Made by a program: the position numbers and the translations under genes. The notes under the pieces were generated by a model. The model did no database searches. It was not told the DNA's origin and saw nothing but the letters and a program-made list of their open reading frames with translations. This document shows positions 49,838-56,386 of a stretch of DNA of 64,000 nt, piece after piece. Position 1 is the first letter of the stretch; each line of letters begins with the position of its first letter. The stretch covers positions 124,001 to 188,000 of the forward strand of contig NZ_VSFF01000008.1 in NCBI RefSeq assembly GCF_008085905.1. The letters run 5' to 3'. The DNA is from Actinomadura syzygii (GTDB taxonomy: Bacteria; Actinomycetota; Actinomycetes; Streptosporangiales; Streptosporangiaceae).

Positions 49838-50185
49838 AACTCTGGCGGTGCGATGGAAACCGCTGGTCCAGGAAAGGGCGACGCGGGTGGGCCAGTAGTG
49901 AGGACAGCAGGTTGAGTGCCAGTGCTGATGTCATGGCCTCGCCTCTTCTTCGGGTGCGCCGTCCGGCCATTTCTTCGAGCGGCTGCGGGCGCTCACGGTT
50001 CCGGTGCGGAACCCCGAACGTTGCATTACCGTTGATCAACTGCGGTGAGGTCGGCGGGCGGGAATGGGGCTCTCCCAGGATCGTTGGACGGCTCCTGTAC
50101 AGGTCAGATGGGTGATCCGTGTCGGAACGGGTCGGAACCGCTCATATAGGCTGGTCGCCGCAGTCTTGCCGGGACGAGGAGGCCA
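49838..50185. other. 348-bp gap between the XRE cassette and cobL
   Basis: No convincing gene is present. A weak 39-codon minus-strand frame (49815-49934, starting M-T-S-A-L-A-L-N-L-L) overlaps the previous gene. The gap contains a small hairpin (GGTTCC 49997-50002 with GGAACC 50008-50013), a 10-bp palindrome GTTGATCAAC (50031-50040) and the likely cobL promoter. I see no cobalamin riboswitch here. Confidence 0.6.
50121..50152 (+). promoter_or_regulatory. Candidate cobL promoter with direct repeats
   Basis: GTCGGAAC is repeated at 50121-50128 and 50131-50138, exactly one helical turn apart. It lies just upstream of a -10-like TATAGG (50145-50150). The repeats could bind an activator or repressor of the cobLMK operon. 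Confidence 0.45.
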
Positions 50186-51418
50186 GTGGACGCGCGTGTC
50201 GTCACCATTGTGGGCATCGGCGCGGACGGATGGGACGGGCTCCCGGAGCGCTCCCGCGCCGCGCTGCGGGCGGCGGACGTGCTGCTCGGCTCCAGCCGCC
50301 AACTCGACCTCGTCCCCGCCCCGGACGCGGAGCGCGCGGAGCGCGTCGTCTGGCCGTCGCCGCTGCTGCCCGCGCTGCCCGGCCTGATCGAGGAGCACGA
50401 AGGACGCGCCGTCGTCGTCCTGGCCAGCGGAGACCCGATGTTCCACGGCATCGGCTCCGCGCTCGCCGAACTGCTCGGCCCGGAGCGGCTGCGCGTCCTG
50501 CCGCACACGTCGTCGGTGTCGCTGGCGTGCGCCCGGCTCGGGTGGCGGCTCGACCGCGTGGACGTCGCCAGCCTCGTCGGACGTCCGGCGGGCGCGCTGA
50601 ACGCGCTGGTCGCGCCCGGCCGCCGTATCCTCGTCCTCAGCGCGGGACGCGAGTCCCCATCGGTCGTCGCCGCCCTGCTCGCCGGACGCGGGTTCGGGCC
50701 GAGCCGCATGACCGTCTTCTCCGACCTCGGCGCGGACGGCGAGGCCGTCCAGCACGGCACCGCCGCCGAGTGGACGGAGCTCGCCGCGACCGCGCTGAAC
50801 ATCGTCGCCGTCGAATGCGCGCCCGGCCCGGACGCGGCGCCCCTGCCCCGCACGGCCGGACTCCCCGACGCGGCGTTCGACCACGACGGGCAGCTCACCA
50901 AGAGCGAGGTCCGCGCGGTCACCCTGGCGCGGCTCGCGCCGCTGCCCGGCGAACTGCTCTGGGACGTCGGCGCCGGTGCGGGCAGCGTCGCGATCGAATG
51001 GGCGCGGGCGCACCCGTCCTGCCAGGCGGTGGCGGTGGAGAGCCGACCGGAGCGCGCCAAGCGGATCGGACGGAACGCGACGAGCCTCGGAGTGCCGGGC
51101 GGCGTGCGCGTCGTCGAGGGCGAGGCGCCGGACGCGCTGGACGACCTGCCGACCCCCGACGCCGTGTTCATCGGCGGCGGCCTCACCGTCCTCGGCCTGC
51201 TGGAACGCTGCTGGGACGCGCTGCGCCCCGGCGGGCGCCTGGTCGCCAACGCCGTCACCCTCGAATCGGAGGTGCGGGTCGCGCAGGCGCGCGAGACGTA
51301 CGGCGGCGACCTGGTCCGCGTCAGCGTCGAACGGGCCGCTCCGCTGGGCGGCTTCACCGCCTGGCGTCCCGCGATGCCCGTCACCATCTGGACGACTCGG
51401 AAGGACGGCACGGCGTGA
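50186..51418 (+). CDS. cobL: Precorrin-6B/6Y C5,15-methyltransferase (decarboxylating) CobL
   Basis: The 410-residue bifunctional enzyme fuses a CbiE-type tetrapyrrole methylase (about 1-200; VVTIVGIGADGWDGLPERSR, VVVLASGDPMFHG) to a CbiT-type class I methyltransferase (about 225-410; LLWDVGAGAGSVAIEWARA, FIGGGLTVLGLLERCWDALRPGGRLV). It methylates C5 and C15 and decarboxylates the C12 acetate to give precorrin-8X. GTG 50186 has GAGGAGG upstream. The stop overlaps cobM (GTGA), heading the cobL-cobM-cobK operon. Confidence 0.96.
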   Translation: MDARVVTIVGIGADGWDGLPERSRAALRAADVLLGSSRQLDLVPAPDAERAERVVWPSPLLPALPGLIEEHEGRAVVVLASGDPMFHGIGSALAELLGPERLRVLPHTSSVSLACARLGWRLDRVDVASLVGRPAGALNALVAPGRRILVLSAGRESPSVVAALLAGRGFGPSRMTVFSDLGADGEAVQHGTAAEWTELAATALNIVAVECAPGPDAAPLPRTAGLPDAAFDHDGQLTKSEVRAVTLARLAPLPGELLWDVGAGAGSVAIEWARAHPSCQAVAVESRPERAKRIGRNATSLGVPGGVRVVEGEAPDALDDLPTPDAVFIGGGLTVLGLLERCWDALRPGGRLVANAVTLESEVRVAQARETYGGDLVRVSVERAAPLGGFTAWRPAMPVTIWTTRKDGTA

Positions 51419-52158
51419 CTGTGTATTTCGTTGGGGCTGGGCCCGGTGCTGCTGACCTGATCACTGTGCGTGGGTTGCGGGTGTTGGAAGCCGCGCCGGT
51501 TTGCCTGTACGCAGGGTCGTTGGTGCCGCGTGAGTTGCTGGACGCCTGCCCGTCTGACGCCCGGCTTGTCGACACTGCGAATTTGAACCTGGACGAGATC
51601 GTCGCCGAACTGATCGCCGCGCATCGCGACGGGCTCGACGTGGCACGGCTGCACTCGGGCGACCCCTCGGTGTTCAGCGCGGTCGCGGAGCAGGTGCGGC
51701 GGCTGGACGCGGCGGGAGTGCCGTACGAGATCGTCCCGGGCGTCCCGGCTTTCGCGGCGGCGGCCGCGTCGCTCGGACGGGAGCTGACCGTCCCCGGCGT
51801 CGGCCAGACGGTGATCCTGACCCGCACGTCCGCCCGCGCCACCCCGATGCCGGACGGCGAGGACCTCGCCACCCTCGGCGCGAGCCGCGCGACGATGGTG
51901 CTGCACCTGGCCGTCCAGCGGATCGACGAGGTGACGGCCGAACTGCTGCCGCACTACGGCGCGGACTGCCCGGTCGCGGTCGTCGCGCGGGCCAGCCGTC
52001 CGGACGAGCTGATCCTGCGCGGCACCCTCGCCGACATCGCCGGCCTGGTCCACGAGGCCGGGGTGAAGCGCACCGCCGTGATCGTCGTCGGACGGGTGCT
52101 GGCCGCGTCCGCGTTCCCCGGCAGCCACCTCTACAGCGCGGAGCGGGAACGGGTGTGA
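51415..52158 (+). CDS. cobM: Precorrin-4 C11-methyltransferase CobM
   Basis: The 247-residue tetrapyrrole methylase starts VTVYFVGAGPGAADLITVRGLRVL. The SAM-site segment is VARLHSGDPSVFSAVAEQ, and the CobM/CbiF-specific YEIVPGVPAFAAAAASLGRELTVP is visible. It adds a methyl group at C11 of precorrin-4 to make precorrin-5. GTG 51415 overlaps the cobL stop, and the stop overlaps cobK by 4 nt. Confidence 0.96.
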   Translation: MTVYFVGAGPGAADLITVRGLRVLEAAPVCLYAGSLVPRELLDACPSDARLVDTANLNLDEIVAELIAAHRDGLDVARLHSGDPSVFSAVAEQVRRLDAAGVPYEIVPGVPAFAAAAASLGRELTVPGVGQTVILTRTSARATPMPDGEDLATLGASRATMVLHLAVQRIDEVTAELLPHYGADCPVAVVARASRPDELILRGTLADIAGLVHEAGVKRTAVIVVGRVLAASAFPGSHLYSAERERV

Positions 52159-52886
52159 GGCGCGTCCTGATCCTCGGCGGGACGGCCGAGGCCAGGGACC
52201 TCGCCGCCCGCCTGTCCGGCGTCCCGGACGTGCGCGTCGTGTCGTCGCTCGCCGGGCGCGTCACCGACCCGCGCCTTCCCGTCGGGGACGTCCGCGTCGG
52301 CGGCTTCGGCGGGCCGGACGGCCTCGCCGCCTGGCTGCGCGAACACCGGATCGACCGGCTCGTGGACGCCACCCACCCGTTCGCGGAACGCATGAGCGCG
52401 TCCGCCGCGCGGGCGTCGGAAAGGGCCGGGGTCCCGATGCTGGCGCTGCGGCGTCCCGGCTGGCGGGAGGAGGACGGCGACGACTGGCGGCGCGTCCCGT
52501 CGCTGGTCGACGCCGCCGCCGCGCTGCCGCGCGGGGCCCGCGCGTTCCTCACCACCGGGCGGCGCAGCATCGACGTCTTCGCCGCCCGCGCCGACGTGTG
52601 GTTCCTCGCGCGGTCGGTCGACCCGCCGGAGAAGCCCGTCCCGGACAACGTGCGCGTGCTGCTCTCCCGAGGCCCCTACACGCTCGACGGCGAGCGGGCG
52701 CTGATCCGCGAACACCGCCTCGACGTGCTGGTCACCAAGGACAGCGGCGGCGCGATGACCCGCGCCAAGCTCGCCGCCGCCCGCGCCGCCGGACTGCCCG
52801 TGATCATGGTGGACCGGCCGCCCGTCCCGGACGGCGTGGCCACGGCGACCGACCCGGCGGAGGCCGCCCGCTGGGCTCAGGGGTAG
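52155..52886 (+). CDS. cobK: Precorrin-6A reductase CobK
   Basis: The 243-residue protein has an N-terminal Rossmann segment (RRVLILGGTAEARDLAARL) and the family signatures DATHPFAERMSASAARAS and VTKDSGGAMTRAKLAAARAAGLPVIMVDRP. It reduces precorrin-6A to precorrin-6B with NADPH. GTG 52155 overlaps the cobM stop. Its end overlaps the convergent cobIJ gene by 10 bp. Confidence 0.95.
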   Translation: MRRVLILGGTAEARDLAARLSGVPDVRVVSSLAGRVTDPRLPVGDVRVGGFGGPDGLAAWLREHRIDRLVDATHPFAERMSASAARASERAGVPMLALRRPGWREEDGDDWRRVPSLVDAAAALPRGARAFLTTGRRSIDVFAARADVWFLARSVDPPEKPVPDNVRVLLSRGPYTLDGERALIREHRLDVLVTKDSGGAMTRAKLAAARAAGLPVIMVDRPPVPDGVATATDPAEAARWAQG

Positions 52887-54361
52887 CGGCGCGGCGTGTG
52901 GACGGCGCCGCGCTCGGTGACCCGGGTCGTGGACGACCCGACGATGACCAGGCAGCGCATGTCCACCTGATCGGGGTCGAGCTTGCCGAGCGTCGTGACC
53001 GTCACGCTCTCATCTGGGCCGCCGACGTCGCGTCCGACGACCACCGGTGTCTCGGGGGAGCGGTGTTCGAGGAGGAGGTCGCGGGCCGCCGCGAGCTGGT
53101 GCCTCCGGCGGCTGGACGACGGGTTGTAGAGCGCGAGCACCAGGTCCGCCGAGGCCGCGGCGGTGAGCCGCCGGGCGATCACCTCCCACGGTTTCAGCAG
53201 GTCGGACAGCGACAGGACGCAGAAGTCGTGGCCGAGCGGCGCGCCCGCCCGAGCCGCGACGGCCTGCGCGGCGGTCAGTCCGGGGACGACGCGCACCGGC
53301 ACGTCCGCGAAGTCGTCCGCCGCCTCCAGGACGGCCGTCGCCATCGCGAACACGCCCGGATCGCCGGACGAGACGACCGCGACCCGCGCCCCGTCCCGCG
53401 CCAGTTGAAGCGCGTGCCGGGCGCGGTCGTCCTCCACCCGGTTGCCGGTGGCGTGCCGCCGCTGCCGCGCGTTCGGCGGGACCCGGTCGAGGTAGGGGCC
53501 GTAGCCGACGAGGTCGGTCGCGGACGACAGGACGTCCTGCGCCTCCGGGGTGAGCCACGGCCGTCCCGCCGGGCCGAGCCCGACGACCGTCACGCTCCCC
53601 GGGCCCTCGGGGCGCGCTGGCTGGGCGGCAGTGAACGACTCGCAGGCCGGGCTCGTCAGCAGGGCCAGCGCCATGTACGGGACGTCCGCCGGATCGACGT
53701 CGGCGAGCGGCACGACCCGCTCTCGGCCGGTTGTGGCGCGCTCGACATACCAGGCTTCGGAGAGCCGTCCGGCGTCCTCGAAAGCCTGCCTGACCTTGGG
53801 GAACGTCCGGCCCAGCTTGAGGACGGCCGCCGCGTCCGCCGTGCGCAGCCGGTTCGCCAGCTCGTCGCCGGAGAGCGTGCCGGGCAGCACGGTCAAGGTC
53901 TCCTCGCGTTCGACCAGCGGACGTCCGGCGGCGGCCGACGCCGCGCTCAGCGAGGTCACGCCCGGCACGACCTCCGCCGGGTAGTGCGGCGCGAGGCGTT
54001 TGTGGAGGTGCATGTAGGAGCCGTAGAACAGCGGGTCGCCTTCGCTGAGGACGACGACCGTCCGCCCCGCGTCCAGGTGCGCGGCGAGACGGGCGGCGCA
54101 GTCGGCGTAGAAGTCGTCGAGCGCCCCCTGATACCCGCCGGGATGGTCGGTCGTCTCCGTCGTCACCGGGTAGACGAGCTGCTCCGCGATCTGCCCGTCG
54201 CGCAGGTAGGGCGCGGCGGCGGCGCGGGCGATGCTCCGCCCGTGCCGCGCGGAATGGTAGGCGACCACGTCCGCCGCACCGATCAACCGGGCGGCCTTCA
54301 CCGTCACCAGCTCGGGATCACCAGGACCGACGCCCACACCGTAAAGCCGTCCCACCATCAT
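52877..54361 (-). CDS. cobIJ: CobI-CobJ fusion: precorrin-2 C20- and precorrin-3B C17-methyltransferase
   Basis: The 494-residue protein joins two tetrapyrrole methylases. The CobI half (about 1-245) starts MMVGRLYGVGVGPGDPELVT and has VVLSEGDPLFYGSYMHLHK. The CobJ half (about 250-494) has VTVVGLGPAGRPWLTPEA, AVVSSGDPGVFAMATAVLE and LYNPSSSRRR. It therefore performs the steps before and after CobG. ATG 54361 or 54358 follows AAGGGGCGGA. The gene is separated from cobH by 73 bp that contain a composite palindromic element, one hairpin of which ends 15 nt before the start codon and may modulate expression. Confidence 0.95.
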   Translation of the reverse strand: MMVGRLYGVGVGPGDPELVTVKAARLIGAADVVAYHSARHGRSIARAAAAPYLRDGQIAEQLVYPVTTETTDHPGGYQGALDDFYADCAARLAAHLDAGRTVVVLSEGDPLFYGSYMHLHKRLAPHYPAEVVPGVTSLSAASAAAGRPLVEREETLTVLPGTLSGDELANRLRTADAAAVLKLGRTFPKVRQAFEDAGRLSEAWYVERATTGRERVVPLADVDPADVPYMALALLTSPACESFTAAQPARPEGPGSVTVVGLGPAGRPWLTPEAQDVLSSATDLVGYGPYLDRVPPNARQRRHATGNRVEDDRARHALQLARDGARVAVVSSGDPGVFAMATAVLEAADDFADVPVRVVPGLTAAQAVAARAGAPLGHDFCVLSLSDLLKPWEVIARRLTAAASADLVLALYNPSSSRRRHQLAAARDLLLEHRSPETPVVVGRDVGGPDESVTVTTLGKLDPDQVDMRCLVIVGSSTTRVTERGAVHTPRRYP

Positions 54362-54375
54362 TCCGCCCCTTCTTT

Positions 54376-54448
54376 CTGGGGGGCGACCCCCAGGCCCCCG
54401 AGGGTGAGGTGCCATGATCCTCGCTTCGCTGCGGTCATGGCGCCTCAC
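54376..54448. repeat. Composite palindromic element, copy B (cobH-cobIJ junction)
   Basis: Hairpin 1 pairs CTGGGGG (54376-54382) with CCCCCAG (54387-54393). After a C-rich spacer, hairpin 2 pairs GTGAGGTGCCATGA (54404-54417) with TCATGGCGCCTCAC (54435-54448) at 13 of 14 positions plus one G-T wobble, around the loop TCCTCGCTTCGCTGCGG. The right arm is the cobH 3' end including its stop codon; the left arm is an inverted copy of it. The architecture matches copy A in cobN. Confidence 0.7.
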
Positions 54449-55055
54449 TGGCAATCGCATTGAGAGCGGCGGCCGTCATGGCGCTGCCGCCGCGTCGTCC
54501 GCGCACGACGAGGTGCGGGAGGTCGCTCGCGGCGAGCGCGTCCTTGGACTCGGCCGCGCCGATGAAACCGACCGGTATCCCGAGGACGGCGGCCGGGCGT
54601 CCCGCGCCCTCCTCCACCAGCTCCAGCAGCCGGAACAGCGCGGTCGGCGCGTTGCCGATCGCGACGACCGCGCCGTCCAGCCGGTCGAGCCAGAGGTCGA
54701 GCGCCGCCGCGCTGCGCGTCGTGCCGAGCCGTTCCGCCAGGCCGGGGACGCGCGGGTCGCCCAGCGCGCACACGACCTCGTTCTCGGCGGGCAGCCGGGC
54801 CCGGGTGACGCCGGACGCCACCATCCGCGCGTCGCACAGGATCGGCGCGCCGTCCAGCAGCGCCGCCCGCGCCCGCGCCACGACGCCCGGCGACCAGGCC
54901 AGGTCGCGGACGAGGTCCGTCATCCCGCAGGCGTGGATCATGCGGACGGCGACCCGCGCCACGTCGTCCGGCAGGCCCGACAGGTCGGCCTCCGCGCGGA
55001 TGGTCGCGAACGAGCGCCGGTAGATCTCCGCGCCGTCCCGGATGTAGTCGGTCAA
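54435..55055 (-). CDS. cobH: Precorrin-8X methylmutase CobH
   Basis: The 206-residue protein has the CobH/CbiC fold. His41 in VRMIHACGMTDLVRDL is the catalytic histidine that moves the methyl from C11 to C12, giving hydrogenobyrinate. SPGVVARARAALLDGAPILCDARMV and GIPVGFIGAAESKDAL are family signatures. The TTG start at 55055 overlaps the cobG stop, so the two are coupled. The stop codon is part of the right arm of a palindromic element that extends towards cobIJ. Confidence 0.95.
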   Translation of the reverse strand: MTDYIRDGAEIYRRSFATIRAEADLSGLPDDVARVAVRMIHACGMTDLVRDLAWSPGVVARARAALLDGAPILCDARMVASGVTRARLPAENEVVCALGDPRVPGLAERLGTTRSAAALDLWLDRLDGAVVAIGNAPTALFRLLELVEEGAGRPAAVLGIPVGFIGAAESKDALAASDLPHLVVRGRRGGSAMTAAALNAIASEAP

Positions 55056-56149
55056 CGTTCCACTCTTTTCAGGACGACCGGCCCGCGGGGCATCCCGCAG
55101 TTCCGGTCACAGCCCGTCCAGTGGACGGGGGTCTCCGGGGCGCGCGACAGTCCGCCGACCCAGCGGCGGGCCGCGCCCTGCACGTCACCTTCCGATTTCG
55201 CGCAGCCGGGGCTTCCCGTGCAGGCCGTCACGCCGACCCACGGCGAATCAGGGTCGGTGGCGAAGCCGTGTTGGCGCAGGTGGACGGCGTGCCGGTGCGC
55301 GTCGTCGCGGCGCAGGTCGCGCAGGACGATGCTCCGCCACGGAGTCAGCCGCACTTCGTCCGCGACGTCGGCGAGGGCCTCGGCCTGCGTCCCGGACAGC
55401 CGTCCGAGCGGCGGCACCACCTCCAGCGCCACCAGCCCGCCGCGCTGCTCGACGATCCCCGCGTGCGGGGCGGGCGGGGCCGGGACGCGCGGTGCGTCGG
55501 CCAATGTCCCGCCGAGGAGGTCCGCGACGCGGCGCGGGCCGTCCGGGACTTCGGCCAGCCGCCAGGCGTCACCGCGAACGTCGAGGAACGCCTCCGCCGC
55601 CGCGATCATGACCGCGACGGGATCGCCGGAGAGGACGAGCCGGTACCCGGCCAGGAGCACGCCGCCGGGGGTCAGCGCCACGTCGGCGCCCAGGGACGCG
55701 ACGTCGCCGGAGCCGTCGTCCAGCGCGAACAGGAACCTGCCGGGGAGACCAGCCAGCCGAGGACGCCCGCACAACTCAAGGTCGAGCGCCGTGACCAGCG
55801 GATCCGTGGCGAGGACGCCCCGCACGCCGCGTCCGCCGAGCGGGGACGCGACGATGTTGCGCACCCGTTCGTGCGACGCGGACGGCAGCAGCCCGGCCGC
55901 CGCCAGCCGCTCCGCGAGCGCCGCCGGATCGCGCACGCCCCGCACCTGGAGGTTGGCCCGCGACGTCAGCTCGACCACGTCCGCGCCCAGTTCGCGGGCC
56001 GCGCCGCCGACCGTCCTGAGCCGCGCCGCCGACACCGCCCCGCCCGGCGTGCGGACGCGGGCGAGCGCCCCGTCGGCGGCATCGTGGGTCTGCAGCGCGC
56101 CGGGGCACGCGTCAACACGCGACCTCCCCGCCGCACGGACATCTGGCAT
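55052..56149 (-). CDS. cobG: Precorrin-3B synthase CobG
   Basis: The 365-residue protein belongs to the nitrite/sulfite reductase-like family. The C-terminal half carries the iron-sulfur cysteines in CTGSPGCAKSEGD (C-x5-C) and CDRNCG (C-x3-C). The N-terminal half shows the ferredoxin-like segments ARELGADVVELTSRANLQVRG. CobG uses O2 to hydroxylate C20 and form the ring-A lactone, so its presence marks the aerobic pathway. ATG 56149 begins it. The upstream DNA is shared with the divergent cobN riboswitch, and no separate riboswitch for cobG is visible. Confidence 0.94.
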   Translation of the reverse strand: MPDVRAAGRSRVDACPGALQTHDAADGALARVRTPGGAVSAARLRTVGGAARELGADVVELTSRANLQVRGVRDPAALAERLAAAGLLPSASHERVRNIVASPLGGRGVRGVLATDPLVTALDLELCGRPRLAGLPGRFLFALDDGSGDVASLGADVALTPGGVLLAGYRLVLSGDPVAVMIAAAEAFLDVRGDAWRLAEVPDGPRRVADLLGGTLADAPRVPAPPAPHAGIVEQRGGLVALEVVPPLGRLSGTQAEALADVADEVRLTPWRSIVLRDLRRDDAHRHAVHLRQHGFATDPDSPWVGVTACTGSPGCAKSEGDVQGAARRWVGGLSRAPETPVHWTGCDRNCGMPRGPVVLKRVER

Positions 56150-56183
56150 GAAGGCCACCTTTCTCGGACACCGCGCGCTGCCG

Positions 56184-56189
56184 TAGTCT
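56184..56189 (+). promoter_or_regulatory. -10-like element for the cobN riboswitch transcript
   Basis: TAGTCT (56184-56189) fits the TAnnnT pattern and lies 9 nt before the riboswitch P1 stem. Only 48 bp separate cobG from the aptamer, so the divergent promoters must overlap here. No good -35 is evident. Confidence 0.4.
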
Positions 56190-56197
56190 GCTGATCT

Positions 56198-56343
56198 ACG
56201 ACGGCAGTGGAGGAAGCCGGTGTGAATCCGGCGCGGTCCCGCCACTGTCACCGGGGAGCGACCCCCGCTAACGGCCACTGTCCACGCGGACGGGAAGGCC
56301 GGGGCGAGCGCTGATCCGGGAGCCAGGAGACTCCCGCCGTCGT
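56198..56343 (+). promoter_or_regulatory. Cobalamin riboswitch
   Basis: P1 pairs ACGACGGC (56198-56205) with GCCGTCGT (56336-56343). Inside lie GGAAGCCGGTGTGAATCCGG (56212-56231), the conserved GCCACTGT (56241-56248), and the B12 box AGCCAGGAGACTCCCGCC (56321-56338). The class is adenosylcobalamin-responsive. The cobN GTG lies 43 nt past P1, so translation or early elongation is probably switched off when cofactor is plentiful. Confidence 0.95.
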
Positions 56344-56386
56344 GACACCCGCGACCGGGGCGAGGACCCCATGGGGAGGATCCGAC

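Noticed and set aside
49815..49934. 39-codon minus-strand frame (M-T-S-A-L-A-L-N-L-L) before cobL
   Set aside because: Its ribosome site is weak, it overlaps the 3' end of the 93-aa gene and it resembles nothing known. It is not strong enough to list as a gene.
49838..50185. Possible second cobalamin riboswitch ahead of cobL
   Set aside because: Neither the GCCACTG core nor the AGCCAGGAGAC B12 box is present; only short palindromes and repeats were seen.
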